Below are positions 41,382-52,309 of a stretch of 64,000 nt of DNA, piece by piece. Source of the DNA: Bagarius yarrelli (lineage: Eukaryota; Chordata; Actinopteri; Siluriformes; Sisoridae); the NCBI GenBank assembly GCA_005784505.1, contig VCAZ01000054.1, forward strand, positions 773,501-837,500, in the 5' to 3' direction. The notes below the pieces were generated by a model. That model had not been told where the DNA came from and searched no databases. It saw only the letters and a program-made list of their open reading frames with translations. Position 1 is the stretch's first letter; each line of letters starts with the position of its first letter. Made by a program: the position numbers and the translations under genes.

Positions 41382-44300
41382 GTAAGCAAGCTAACAAGAA
41401 TGTTTAGCAACGTCGAAATGGAATATAGTTCCTAGTCGTTTTCATACAAATCCCGCCCTCTTGGTAACGATTGGCTGGTTGTGGCTCAGGCATGCGCTGT
41501 TTGGATGGATCGTTTTAGAGAGTGTAAAATATTAGCCAATCATAGCCCAGGTGGCGGAATACGGATAGGGGAAAAAGTTTGATGTCTTAACATAATTTAG
41601 CCAATTAGCTCATAGCTTCTAGCACTAATTTAACCATTATTTATTCCTATTTCAGTGCTTTTAAAATTTTTGTTGGGCTCCAAGAAAAAAAGGAACGCAG
41701 TGTTGTTAGTTGGTTTATGTGACGCTGGGAAAACTCTTCTCTTCAGTCGGGTGAGGAAGAATAAGTTTCTCTATCTTTTTTGTATATAATTAGACGTCCT
41801 ATTTATGTAAAAAAAAGTGTTAACTGGTTTGGTTTTGCTTTTCCAGCTCCTTGTAGGAAAATTGATTCAAACTGTGACTTCTTCCAAAGACAGTAAAGCG
41901 CCTTACAGAGCGAAAAATGAAAAGGTATCAAGTTAAAAAAAAAAAACCAAGTTTTTTTCTGTTTAATTTCCCTTTTTAAATGCATGTTTAATTGTTTTTT
42001 TTTCTTCTTCTTCATCTTTTTCTTCACAGGGGACCACCTGGACTCTGGTGGACATTCCTGGACATGACAGTCTGAGATCTCGGTTTCTGGAGAAGTTTAT
42101 GGAATCTGCCAGGTAGAACTTCTTGGCCACATTTACACCATGACCCATTTCTGATATTTTTTTTTTTCTACCTGCGTGGCACAGATGGGATACGACCCAC
42201 GATCATGTAAGCAGGAAAAAAAGCAGATGGATTCTGATATTTTCAGATCGGATTCAGATCTCATTCGTATGTGGTAATAAATGGGATATGAATCAGATTC
42301 GTGCATTAGCATTTGTCATGTAAGCAAGAAAAAACACATGGCTTCTGATATTTTTAAATCGGATTCATATGTGGTAATAAATGGGATATATATCAGATTC
42401 GTGCATTAGACTCTGGGCCAATGTTGTTTATATAACGTAGCACAACTGTATTTTAATATTCATTATTCTTTTACTTCCTTTTCCGGTCGGTACGTCTACA
42501 TTGGGCTGTTTTACTGTATATAGTGTAAATGCAGATATCGGATGTAGATCCTTCGAAAGCTCAGATCATGTGAATGGACTTGACTTTTTTTTTATTTTTT
42601 TATCTACACCAGATGTGGTGTTTTAGTCGTATACATCATCATCATCATCATCATCCAAGCACATAATTACGTATTTATTACTATGTATCTGGATGCTGTA
42701 TTTATACTAAATGTGCTATTTCTTCCTGTATACACTTCAGCTTCTGTTTGTCTCGTGTAAGCCAGACTTTTACACTGATGGCAGAAGGTCTGGACCTCAT
42801 AGTAGCTTTTAATGGCCCGTAAGGAATCTGACTGACATGTGAAGCAACCAATCACAGATCATATTATTTAGCGAATGCGTTATGTTAAGTAGTGTAAAAT
42901 TGTAAATTCCGTAAAAATGAAAATCGATTAGCGTGTAACCATAGATTGTTTATTTAAGTCGAAAAATTAATACGTTTATACCTGAAAGTATTTGTTATTT
43001 GGAAACTCCAGCATTTAGATGATTATCATAAGTGTTACAAACACCAAACGTACGTCTCCTGAAATTAAGGTAGAATCCAGCCAATCGGAGTGACCTTTGC
43101 AATCCATCTACAGTATTGTAATACGTTAGTAAATTATTATTCTCCGAGCTGTTACCACAATGTTCAAAGAACTCGTATAAAATGTTCTTCTACGCAAAGT
43201 TTAAATTTGCTCACTACAGGGTGTCCCATAAGTTTCCATACATGGGAAAAATCTCTATATTTTTTTAGGAAATCCATTTTCCCAGATGCCCAGATTTCAC
43301 CCCAGTTGATGTTTTATCTTTGGAAGAATTTGAAGGTCATGGTGTATCAGGAAAAGATACAAAACATAAATCATCTCAAAGAACGTACCACCAAGAAGCA
43401 GAACTCCAGCTGTGCTTATACGTGTTCTTCAGCAGTGGAGGACACGCATCCAAATGTGTTTTTAAACAATGGTAGTCATGTCGAGCTGATTATAGAAATA
43501 AAAAATAAATTTTTCTTATTTATGGAAACGAATGGGACAAGCTGTCGGGGTGTTTTAAGGAGAAAAGTACAGTACGCTTGGAATCACTTTTTGCAAAAGT
43601 TGTCATTAGTAAATAGATTTATACGAGCACGACCGCTTGCGTTTGTGTCCACAGAGCGATTGTGTTTGTGGTGGATAGCTCCATGTTCCAGAAGGAGGTC
43701 AAGGAAGTGGCAGAGTTTCTGTACACCCTGCTGACGGACAGTGTGCTGATGAACAACGCTCCCACCTTCCTGATAGCCTGCAACAAACAAGGTACGTCTG
43801 TCTGTAGATTTACACGCTAAAGACACAGCTTGTTTTTGTTATAAGCACTACAGCACACTTCTTGCTTCCACATCCCCTCTTCCTTTATCTCTGTATTCTT
43901 GCTATTTACCTCTTTCTTATATTCTTTTTTTTCTCTTATAAACTTAATAATGCAAAAAAACCTGCTGCTTGTTTATGATGTTACAGATGAATCCCTAAGC
44001 CCTGACTCCTCCCACTTTTTAATATCTTTTTTTACAGACATCAACACGGCAAAATCGGCCAAACTGATTCAGCAGCAGTTGGAAAAAGAGCTGTAAGTCA
44101 TCATATTTACGACTTTTCAATCAACTTAAAGTAGAAAATTAGTAACATAGTGAATACCTCTTGTGATGAATAACATTTGGCTCCTGCTGCTGATCTGTAA
44201 TGTAATGACACTGGCGTGCTGTATTACACAGATAGGTTCAGTTTTTAACTGTAGTGTTAGTTCTCTTCTGAAAGCAGCGCACCGAGCAACACGGATCACA

Positions 44301-45569
44301 TGGCCTAATAAAGGTCTGTGTTTTAATAGGGATGGGAAAAATATCGATTCATCAATGCAAGATGTTTTTTTCTGTAACGATTCCTGAATCGATTCTAAAT
44401 TTAAATAAGACAACAGTGCAGGTCTGTGCATGTGCGTGCACGGTTTATTAGATACAGACGTGGAGAATTTACTAAATCTGAACAAAAATGGACATCAAAT
44501 CAACATTGAATTCAAACTCGACTGTGTGGAAACACTTTATAAAGCTTCCACCGGATTCTAAAAAAAGGCACAGTGAATCACTCGGTCAGTGGAGGTTTTA
44601 TTGGCTAGGATTTGTTCCGGTTCTCCGTGGTGGATAACACAGGGTTTCACACACTGTTACAGGTGCTTGAGCCGATGTACGGTGTGTCCTTACAGTGTTA
44701 CTTAAGTGTTTTTCCATAATAGTTTCATATTATAATAATCTGACGTTTCCATGTTTCATTCAGAGCTTCAGTTCATCCTGAACACAACGTTAGTTAATAA
44801 AAGAAAATCTATAAACCAAAAGCATAGAAACTCCAATTCTGGTGAATTGTAAAGATGTAAACACGTATTTACACAGCAGAGGAATTAGAAAAAGTGTAGA
44901 TTAAGAATCAATTTTGGAATCAGATCGTAAAGTACCTAAAGACATTTGTGTATTGTGATGATGTATTTGAGTCTCTAAGTTCCAGTGAAGGAATAATGTA
45001 ACGCTGTAACATACAAAAACATTCTAGACGACTCTGCACTTCCAAATTTCAAACATTTTAGAGACGGGAACAACGTATGAATCTAATGGTCAGGTGAACA
45101 CACATTTTGGCAATACACATTTACATTTGCAGCATTTGGCAGACGCCCTTATTCAGAGCGACTTCCAATATTCCTTGTTATACAACTGAGCAATTGGGGG
45201 TTAAGGGCCTTGCTCGGGGGCACAACAGTGGTGGCTTGCTGGAGCTGGGAATCGAACCCACAACCTTCGGGTTGGTAATCCAACACCTTAACCATGAGCC
45301 TATATAGACACCAAGTCAGTAAGTTTGAGCTTGTCTAATCTTTCACTATTTCTCTGGACAGAACCACGCTGAGATTGACCAGATCGGCGGCCCTCACGTC
45401 TCAGGACGGCTCGGTTCGCTCCGTGCTGTACCTGGGGAAGAAAGGAAAGGACTTTGAGTTCTCTCAGCTGCCCGTGCGGGTGGAGTTTTTAGAGTGCAGC
45501 GCCCGCAGCAGTGACAAGGACGCAGACGCTAAAATCGAAGCTTTGGAGAAAAGTTTGGCCAAATTATGA
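41240..45569 (+). CDS. srprb: Signal recognition particle receptor subunit beta, complete
   Basis: ER-membrane GTPase that anchors SRP receptor alpha and takes part in co-translational targeting. Seven exons (41240-41381, 41656-41750, 41847-41924, 42030-42112, 43655-43791, 44038-44092, 45362-45569) give 798 nt, 265 residues (human 271). Features: acidic lumenal N-terminus; one membrane segment (about 32-50, LLIGIFVAIAVVIITI); basic KKKR stop-transfer; G1 GLCDAGKT (67-74); G3 DIPG (113-116); G4 NKQD (176-179); G5 CSA near 242-244. LIQQQLEKEL and FEFSQLPVRVEFLECSA match vertebrate SRPRB. The start ATG has the context ccgccATGG. Introns 4 and 6 carry transposon remnants. A polyadenylation signal lies at 45932. 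Confidence 0.97.
41656..41750 (+). CDS. srprb: srprb exon 2: basic linker and G1 loop
   Basis: Encodes GSKKKRNAVLLVGLCDAGKT, acceptor atttcag, donor CGG/gtgagg. Confidence 0.96.
41847..41924 (+). CDS. srprb: srprb exon 3: switch I region
   Basis: 78 bp, 26 codons (LLVGKLIQTVTSS onward), donor AAG/gtatca. Confidence 0.94.
42030..42112 (+). CDS. srprb: srprb exon 4: G3 loop
   Basis: Encodes GTTWTLVDIPGHDSLRSRFL, with DIPG of G3. Acceptor cttcacag, donor CCAG/gtagaa. Confidence 0.95.
42125..42600 (+). mobile_element. GGCC-ended MITE, second family member with internal duplication
   Basis: Begins GGCCACATTTACACC and shares 'gcacagatgggata', 'agatggattctgatatttt' and 'tatagtgtaaatgc' with the MITE at 29561. 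A segment ('gtggtaataaatgggatat' to 'gattcgtgcattag') is present twice, exactly 100 bp apart (42271 and 42371). The right terminus is unclear. Confidence 0.6.
42634..42655 (+). repeat. (ATC)n microsatellite
   Basis: Seven ATC units in srprb intron 4. Confidence 0.9.
43217..43544 (-). mobile_element. Decayed mariner-like element with terminal inverted repeats
   Basis: The left end CAGGGTGTCCCATAAGTTTC and the inverted right end CAGCTTGTCCCATTCGTTTC match at about 23 of 30 positions, and a TA precedes the left end. Near 43285-43390 the + strand holds, across a frameshift, a mariner-type transposase C-terminus (PDFTPVD, then LWKNLKVMVYQEKI). The element is 328 bp, so most of the transposase is deleted and it cannot be autonomous. 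The orientation of the coding remnant is +, although the strand of the parent element is uncertain. Confidence 0.7.
43655..43791 (+). CDS. srprb: srprb exon 5: central GTPase core and G4
   Basis: Encodes AIVFVVDSSMFQKEVKEVAE onward to FLIACNKQ, with the G4 Asp split to the next exon. Acceptor gtccacag, donor CAAG/gtacgt. Confidence 0.96.
44038..44092 (+). CDS. srprb: srprb exon 6
   Basis: Encodes D-INTAKSAKLIQQQLEKE and two bases of a Leu codon. Donor GAGCT/gtaagt. Confidence 0.95.
44330..44600 (+). mobile_element. hAT-like transposon remnant (BED-finger-like coding scrap)
   Basis: 'agggatgggaaaaatatcga' followed by 'ttcatcaatgcaaga' resembles the ends of fish hAT elements. At about 44518-44590 the + strand reads STVWKHFIKLPPDSKKRHSE, reminiscent of the start of a BED zinc finger (x-VW-x-HF). 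No remaining zinc ligands were seen, so this is a fragment. Confidence 0.45.
44980..45055 (+). mobile_element. Tc1-like transposase fragment
   Basis: 'agttccagtgaaggaataat' and 'acatacaaaaacattctaga' followed by 'cacttccaaatttc' recur in 63330-63410. They match a segment of fish Tc1-type transposase sequence. Only about 75 bp is left. Confidence 0.55.
45115..45305 (-). repeat. tRNA-derived SINE (type A), inverted, nearly full length
   Basis: Runs on + from the tail ('gcagcatttggcagacgccc') through 'ggggttaagggccttgctcg' and the B box complement 'gctgggaatcgaacccacaa' to the head. Confidence 0.88.
45362..45569 (+). CDS. srprb: srprb exon 7: C-terminal part and stop
   Basis: Encodes TLRLTRSAALTSQDG, LGKKGKDFEFSQLP and ECSARSSDKD, then EALEKSLAKL-TGA. 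Confidence 0.96.
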
Positions 45570-45931
45570 ACTGAAAACAGGTCACAGTCTAAGATATACA
45601 ATCTGATGTATTTGGATCCAAAGTCTGTCATTACGTGGCTTTGAGTCAGTATTATTGTTTTTCCTTTGCTTTAGAAAGATTTCAGTCGGCTTTGAACCGG
45701 GAGTTTATTTTCAGCTTTATTTGAATTTGGTGAGAAGTATTTACACAGATTTATTTATTTGGATGACACACGCTATCCTTAAGCTTCTAATTTTAACACC
45801 ATGAAGCGCTATTTATTTTATTTAATGTTAAAAACATCCGTGCATTTGTTTTCTCCACGCCGGCTTCGTTTCCACATCACCGATACCGTAAAGTGGTGTA
45901 ATTGTGTTAACTCCCCAGACCGAGAACTGTA

Positions 45932-45937
45932 AATAAA
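45932..45937 (+). terminator. srprb: srprb polyadenylation signal AATAAA
   Basis: Canonical hexamer 363 bp past the stop, followed by T-rich and GT-containing sequence. Confidence 0.7.
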
Positions 45938-46529
45938 CGCTGCAATTTTTTGCATGTTCAGCTTTCAATCTGGGTCCCGGATTTATTTGAGAACGCTTTA
46001 AGCTTTTTCAAGTCAAGTGTAATGTAAAATTCATGGTACATCACCGTTAGTGTTACAGCATCATCTTAAATCATCCCTGCTGCTTCTCCAGATAAACACA
46101 GTCTTAAGATTTATGATGTTACACTGAAATTCCCATAAGAGAACGAAAAGACCTTTCCGAGCAGAATGATAAGTCAGCGCACACACGCGCGGAGAGATTA
46201 ATCCACCCATTCATCATCCACTGAATTGGATTTACGGAGGACCAGGGCTCTGTCCTTTCTACACAGATTACTGAACTAACTCGATAAGATTGGCCGACTG
46301 TAACATTTGCCGAGTCGTGTCTGTACAATTCCCCCAAAGTTTAAACGTGTGCTACAGATACATCAGTGTTCCAGAGTTACCGAATCGGATTAGTCTTTCT
46401 CTGAAAGACGTCCCAGCAAAAACCTGCTTATACTAATACACAGTTTTCATAGCAACAGCTCATTCAGGGTAGTTAAAAACTGCTGTACATACACACACCT
46501 GGTTTCTCTGTCTTAAGAAACTTAAGTAA

Positions 46530-46715
46530 TAGAACATTTACAGCATTTTGCAGACGGCTTTTATCCAGAGTGACTTACATTTATCTCTTTTATAAAACCG
46601 AGCAATTGGGGGATAAAAACCTTGCTCAGGGGCCCAACAGTGGTGGCTTGGTGGTGCTGAAAATTGAACCCCAGTTCTCCAGGTATCAGCCCAACACCTT
46701 AACCACTGCGCTGAT
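46530..46715 (-). repeat. tRNA-derived SINE (type A), inverted
   Basis: 'catttacagcattttgcaga', 'gcaattgggggataaaaacc', 'ggcttggtggtgctgaaaat' and 'ccaacaccttaaccactgcg' on +, in tail-to-head order. Confidence 0.87.
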
Positions 46716-46916
46716 GTGTGATACCTTTGGGTTTGATAAGATAGTATGTTTTTAATAAATTACCCCCTAGAGTTTTGATATACACACACACACTGTAAAA
46801 AGTCAGAAGATCATCACTTTAGACTTTCTCTGTATTTCCAAGCACCCTTTAATTAACCACAAGTCACATAAATAAAGCTTTACACAGTTCTCACACTGAT
46901 GAGGAAAAAAATACCA

Positions 46917-47534
46917 CTAAAGTCCAGCCAAAGAATATACGGATAAACTGGTGCTCTGATCCGCCACAAGTAAACTGGGTTGTCTTTTAATGAGAGCCGG
47001 ACACACCCAGTTCACCTTCTCCTCATGATTAAACTTTACTTTTAATGCTGTCTTCGTCTGACTTCCAGCCTCCTCTGCAAGCTCTTCTTTGCTCGTCTTT
47101 TCATCCTCGACCTCTGGACTCACAGGTTTTGACTTCCTGTTTTTGGGCTTCCTGCGTTGGGCCTTGACCTCTCCTGCCACTACAGGCTCCTCGCTCATAT
47201 CCCATAATGCCACTACTCCGTCGTTGCCTCCGGTAGCAATCCAGTAAGGATGAGACATGAAGTTAAGGAAGTGGGCTTGTGAGGCACCCTGACTGTGAGC
47301 CTTTATCGCCCCCTGCTGCTCGAACCTGGAGCCCACACCTACGCGGGCGAGGTGAATGTGTCCGTCTTCAGCGGCACATGCCAAAACGTTCCCACAGGCT
47401 GCGGCGCTTATGCAGTGAGCCAGCGGCGGGTTGAAGAGCTGACCTGCTTGTTGCTTGATCTCTTTCTCCTCAATGGCCTCCTGTAGACTGTAGGTCCACA
47501 CCGGACGAGCTTTCTGCAGGTTCCACAGCATCAC
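46917..47534 (-). CDS. wdr53: wdr53 exon 3 (second coding exon)
   Basis: Starts VMLWNLQKARPVW after a tatccag acceptor. It holds the C-terminal WD repeats and the basic linker, and ends TAG at 46917-46919. Confidence 0.95.
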   Translation of the reverse strand: MMLWNLQKARPVWTYSLQEAIEEKEIKQQAGQLFNPPLAHCISAAACGNVLACAAEDGHIHLARVGVGSRFEQQGAIKAHSQGASQAHFLNFMSHPYWIATGGNDGVVALWDMSEEPVVAGEVKAQRRKPKNRKSKPVSPEVEDEKTSKEELAEEAGSQTKTALKVKFNHEEKVNWVCPALIKRQPSLLVADQSTSLSVYSLAGL

Positions 47535-48976
47535 CTGGATATGAATAAATTAACTATTACATGCAAACAACACTCGATAGGACAACTCTAATTCAATCTG
47601 ATTCTAATTCTTATGGGAAATGAAGGTGACACATAGCTGCGTGGTAAAGAGCAGAACTGTTGGATTTGCTTTGAGTGTCCAAGCGTCGCTCAATCAGAAC
47701 AAACAAACTAACTAATGCAAACCTCGTGCTACTGAAATATAATGTCGTAATTATGACTCAAAGAGTCATTCGTGTAGAATTTTCTACTGGGAAACACACA
47801 TTTTTTGAAAGTACATAAAGGCAGAACATAGTGTCAAACCTCTGGGGGTTTTGTTTTATTTTAACGGAAGTTAAATGATTTCTCAAAACAACAAATTGTA
47901 GTGATAAAGTTTAACCGCTAGATGTCAGTGTTCACGCCAAAATGTTTGTGGTTGTTATGTGTGACGTGAGTCGAGTCTCTGACCTTCTACCATTGATCTA
48001 AAAATTCACTGATCTCCAATTCCTCAGTAGAATTCTCTCAAATGTATATCAGTTTAAGCCTAATTCGTGTTCTGTCTTAAGGCAAATGACCTTAAGGATG
48101 AATATCCAGTGAGATACAAACAGATTACCTGTAAGAAATAATCCAGGACAGTATGGTTTCCACAGTCAACCCAGCCTAATTAAAGTTTTATGACTTACAG
48201 TAAATACTGGCCTCTTTTTATGTTAAACGGTCATATAGTAGACTGTGTGTTACTAACGTGTAACATAAACGAGCATGAGTGGAGTTCAGTAACTTATATA
48301 TTTCTATTCTAATCGTGTCTTTTTCAAAGTAAGAAAAGTTGAGTTGAGTCTGGTGGATGTGTGCTGGATATTAGAGATATGAGTGTTTTTAGACTGCACA
48401 CTGTTCACCTTTAGATCATGCACTATATCACAAAATCAAGGAATTTACTGGTGGCCTTTTGTCTAATGTTAAACCCGTGTTTCTCACCTGCATGTCCAAC
48501 CCTGCAGACACGAGGCTCTGTGGCCTCTGAGGTCGAAACGCCACGGAAGAGCAGATGTTGGTGTGCTTGCGCAGCGTGCGGCTCACTTTTCCCGTCTGCA
48601 AGTCCACCACCCTGACAGCCCCCGAATCATCGGCCAGTGCAAGCGAAGCACCCGTTTCGTTCACAGAAAGCGAGTTGATCTCGTCCTCACCGACGTCCTT
48701 CAGCTCGTCTAGTGGCTTTTTTAGGTTGCGTGGGTCCAGGATGCTCACCGTCTCACCGTGAGACGCGTACAACAGTCCCGGTGCAGTGCTGGAGAAAACC
48801 GTACAGGTGACGTCATCCTGGGAGCTCAAACGCAGCTGTGAGAGAGGCGTCCCATCCTGAGTCCACACGGTCACCTCACCTCCTTCAGCCCCCGAGGCAA
48901 GAAGTCCGTCAGCTCCTGCAGCAGCGCAGATGCACAGCACCGGGTTAGTGTGGCCTCCGGTCCAGTGCCGTGCCAT
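46917..48976 (-). CDS. wdr53: WD repeat-containing protein 53, complete
   Basis: A beta-propeller protein of the WD40 family. WDR53 is described as a CUL4-DDB1 (DCAF-type) adaptor, which is knowledge of the family and not seen here. Two coding exons (48488-48976, 46917-47534) join in phase 0 to 1107 nt, 368 residues (human 358). The N-terminus MARHWTGGHTNPVLCICAA and the blocks LLASGAEGGEVTVW, LRKHTNICSSVAFRPQ, SAGLDMQ-VMLWNL and WIATGGNDGVVALWD are successive WD repeats with GH and WD-type ends. A charged low-complexity segment (KAQRRKPKNRKSK) precedes the last repeat, which ends LVADQSTSLSVYSL. The ATG at 48974-48976 follows a 13-base 5'UTR stub and an acceptor; the non-coding first exon is probably at 49643 upward. 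Confidence 0.95.
47535..48487 (-). other. wdr53 intron between coding exons
   Basis: 953 bp, AT-rich. No repeat or exon recognised. Confidence 0.7.
48488..48976 (-). CDS. wdr53: wdr53 exon 2 (first coding exon)
   Basis: 163 codons with the start ATG, ending GACATGCAG/gtgaga within a WD repeat (SAGLDMQ). Confidence 0.95.
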
Positions 48977-49642
48977 GGTTCTTACTGACCTGTATAAAGA
49001 AAAAGCAACCGCAATGCCCCCTTAAAAATATATAACGTATTAACCGTATAAATCGTCTGTAAGACTATTAGATATCATCTGATTTAGTATAACTTTATAT
49101 TTTAACTAATTGCAAAAGCTTTATAATTAATGGAAGCCTTCCGAATAATCAGTGGAATAATTTGCTCTCTTTTAAAAGACATTTTCTTGTTTTAATTCTC
49201 AGTTACAACAGGCATTACTTTATAATGCGATAAATTGCCGATTAATCATTCTAATAATCGGTGATTAATCGACTAACAAAATAATCGTTGGTTGCAGACA
49301 ATGAAAAAACTTCTGTATATGGGAATATGCTGTTTATTTATTGCAGATTTACTCTCTGTCTCAATTATAGCGATTATAAGAGTCATTTACACACACACAC
49401 ACATTTTTTTTTTTCCAAGTTCCGCGTGCGGTCAACGTTTGTTGTTTCAGGTCACGTGGTACCTTCGTTTTTTTAAACAAACATTTATGAGAAAACATCA
49501 CTAAATAAACATATATTAAATTTACACACACATTTTATTGCTTAAAATAACACATCTCATTAGCTTGTTGTAACTAAATACAGCGCTTAGCTTCATTTTA
49601 TAATTAAAATAAAGAGAAAGAGCGGATTTGTAAAACACTTAC

Positions 49643-49860
49643 ACTATCCCAACGTGGATTAACCTGGAATTAAGGCGAGTGTTAATCCAAAAAAACAATA
49701 ATCCTGTGCCTGAAACATGTAAATAATAAAATATATCTCCTGAACTTGAATACAGTAAAGCTCCTGCACACGTGAGACAAACAGGAAACGTCGCGCTCTG
49801 ATGACGCAAACGGCACCGCCTGGCGCCCCTGTCAAACGCGCAGCAAAGTATTTAAGACTT
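49643..49860 (-). promoter_or_regulatory. wdr53: Probable wdr53 non-coding first exon and promoter
   Basis: A donor (GGATAGT/gtaagt, exon edge at 49643) pairs with the acceptor at 48990-48991, giving a 5'UTR exon. Upstream on the minus strand (49780-49850) the sequence becomes CpG-rich with several CG steps and a TGATGACGCAA CRE-like word. The transcription start is not determined. Confidence 0.45.
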
Positions 49861-50784
49861 AAATATATGTTAATTGTATTTGTTTATTGTAAATAATCTA
49901 AAATGCGTCTTAGATGCTATTTAAAATTGAAAAAAAGTCAATCTGTTTAATTTGTTTGTATTAAACAATTTATTTTAATGATGACTATAATTGTATTATC
50001 AACAATATGATTATAGTTATTTTTTATTTTTATACTATATTCTATGTTTCTTGAATTTGTTGTGTGTTATGTCTGTAAACTAATTTGTTTCTGATGCTAT
50101 TCAGTCTTCTATATCTTTTTTTAATGCAAAATTTTAAAAATAACATCAAAATATTACATCAAGTCGTGCAATCATCGTAGAAGAAAGCAGGTTTTATTAT
50201 ATTGTAAAAGATATAAAAATGAACAAGACAAGCGATGTTCAAAAAATGCCACTAAAATCTGCTGGAAAAAAAGGAAACAATGTACAAAAGATGACGTAAT
50301 GCAATAAAAGAACAAGATTATATTGAAAATGTGTAAGTAAGATACAGTTAATAAATGTTAATATATTTCTTTAGTGGCCTAAACACTATCAGAATCACTG
50401 ATCTACATTTACAACCTAATCTTACATCTAATATTTGTTCCATTAAACTGTAATAATTTATTCCCAACAGTTTATTCTCCTCATTTCGTAGTGTTAACCT
50501 GCTACACTGCTTCCAGTACGCGTATGTGAGATTTTTTTCGTCCAATCAGATTTCAGTTTCTATGTGCTGCCATGTTAATCTAATCTTCCTTCAGAATCAG
50601 TAGCGCTGCCCAATAAAACTTAAACTATATTAGCAGTGGCAGATTGCTAATTGGTTAATATTATTAAAGACTGTTTATTCAACCAATCAGCTTTTTAAAA
50701 CCGCCTCCCGAAGTTCGCTAGCTGGCATACAGTGCCGTCAGCATTATTCCGTGCTCTGATTGGTTGATCCGAGTTTCAGCCAAG

Positions 50785-50930
50785 TTCAGAATCAGAAAAA
50801 CCTTTATTGCCAAGTAGGTTTGCACTTACAAGGAATTTGTTTTGATGTCACAAGCTTCCAGTTGCACATTTTTGAGTAACAAAATAAAAAAAGTAAGAAT
50901 AAATAAATAAATAAATAAAATATTATTACA
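50785..50930 (+). repeat. Teleost dispersed repeat fragment with AAAT tail
   Basis: 'gaatcagaaaaacctttatt', 'gccaagtaggtttgcactta' and 'caaggaatttgttttgatgt' are words of a common fish repeat. It is followed by a short (AAAT)n run. Confidence 0.6.
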
Positions 50931-51369
50931 CAAAATATTATAGATAGCATGGTCTGTATAAGAATTAAAAAATATGAATTAACTATACAAACAAGCTTAT
51001 TAAATATAAACAATCATATTTATTCCTACAGATTTTTCTCTGACATCCGATTCGATTCAATTGACCAGTCGATCAGACTTACATAGTGCAGCTGGAGCAA
51101 ACAAAACAGAGAGTCACCAGAGGATCACTAATGACCTGTGTTATCTGGGTAGTTCATTTTTAGTGTCAAAGTACTTGACATGTTTTGTTTGACACCCTGG
51201 TACGGGCTGTGTCCTGCACAGCAGTATTGCTGGTAACTTATTAAACGGTCTGCAAGGGATAGATATAGTTGTTAAAGGTGTTACAAAGGTGTGCAGGAAC
51301 TGACTATCAGCAGAAGAACGTATTCCTCTGGAAAACAAGTTGTATTTCAAGTAACAGTAATAATTTTCC

Positions 51370-51540
51370 CTGGCTTTCAGTAGTTGCAGACCCAGGTTCG
51401 ATACCCAGCACCACCAAGCCATGACCGCTGGGCCCCTGATCAAGGCCCTTAACCCCCAGTTGCTTATTTGTATAACAGGGAATAATGTTAGTTGCTCTGG
51501 ATAAGGACGTCTGCCAAGTGCTGCAAATCTAAATGTAGTG
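51370..51540 (+). repeat. tRNA-derived SINE (type A), head truncated
   Basis: 'caggttcgatacccagcacc' (B box), 'gctgggcccctgatcaaggc', then tail 'ctggataaggacgtctgcca'. Confidence 0.83.
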
Positions 51541-51779
51541 TTCCCTGTCCATTAGAACTACAAAGCAAAACACTACTGGGTTTTTTTGGCAGAAGCTACT
51601 ATTACTCTTTAAAACACTGTGTAACTCATAGAAACTAAGTTAAAAAAATATAAACTTGCAAGAAATTGTTAGGATAAACCTGCCTTTGACTGCTGAGACA
51701 TTTAACGACTTGAACTACAAAGTTCTACTTGAAAATCTTTCAAAAATTCATTAAGTCTATATTGAATACTTAATATTCT

Positions 51780-52075
51780 TCTTCTATCGTCTGTTTCCTT
51801 TTAAGGGTCGCCACAGCGAATCATCTGTCTACATCCTCTTTACTCACACCCACTAACTTCATGTCCTCGTATATCGCATCCATATACCTCCTCTTTGGTC
51901 CTTCCTTTTTACCTTCTGCCTGGTAGCTTTATTTCTTTCTGCATCATTCACATAGTTAGATTTGGCAAAATTTTATGTTAGATGCCCTTCCTGAGACAAC
52001 CCTCTGTCTTTATCCAGGCTTGGGACTGGCACCGAAGTCACTGGCTTGTGACCCCTGTGACTAGAGTATTTTAAA
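51780..52075 (-). repeat. Dispersed repeat, probably of non-LTR retrotransposon origin
   Basis: 'gggtcgccacagcgaatcat', 'cgcatccatatacctcctct', 'agatgcccttcctgagacaa' and 'ggcttgggactggcaccgaa' are words of a fish-wide interspersed repeat. Family and orientation are uncertain. Confidence 0.5.
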
Positions 52076-52309
52076 CATTTAACGTGATTTGGAAAAAAAG
52101 TAAAAGTGAATTTCTTTTTTTGCCATTAAAGGACAAAATAAAAAAACAAGATGAATGAAAAGAGATTAATAATAAAGCAATTTGAGCACTGATCCAAGCT
52201 TCAGGACAAAAGAGGGTGGAATCAATGGTCATATTTACAAGACAGACCTACTAGTTCGAGCAAAAAATGTAAACTACCACTACTAATAAAAATCTTGGCA
52301 TCTAATAAA

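Larger units (their letters stand above)
42113..43654 (+). other. srprb intron 4
   Basis: 1.54 kb and composed largely of mobile-element remains: a GGCC-ended element (42125-42600), an ATC microsatellite (42634-42655) and a decayed mariner element (43217-43544). Confidence 0.75.
44093..45361 (+). other. srprb intron 6
   Basis: 1.27 kb. It contains a hAT-like remnant (44330-44600), a Tc1-like transposase scrap (44980-45055) and an inverted SINE-A (45115-45305). Confidence 0.65.
45570..46916. other. Convergent 3' region of srprb and wdr53
   Basis: Holds the srprb 3'UTR and an inverted SINE-A (46530-46715). The wdr53 3'UTR lies on the minus strand, where only ATTAAA-type signals are near (46847, 46750). 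No other gene recognised. Confidence 0.65.

Noticed and set aside
43090..43734. A 214-residue open frame on the + strand of srprb intron 4
   Set aside because: It crosses a decayed mariner element and then overlaps the real srprb exon 5 in another reading frame. It is not a gene.
46119..46337. Minus-strand open frame between srprb and wdr53
   Set aside because: Short, antisense to the region just beyond the srprb polyadenylation signal, no features of a known protein.
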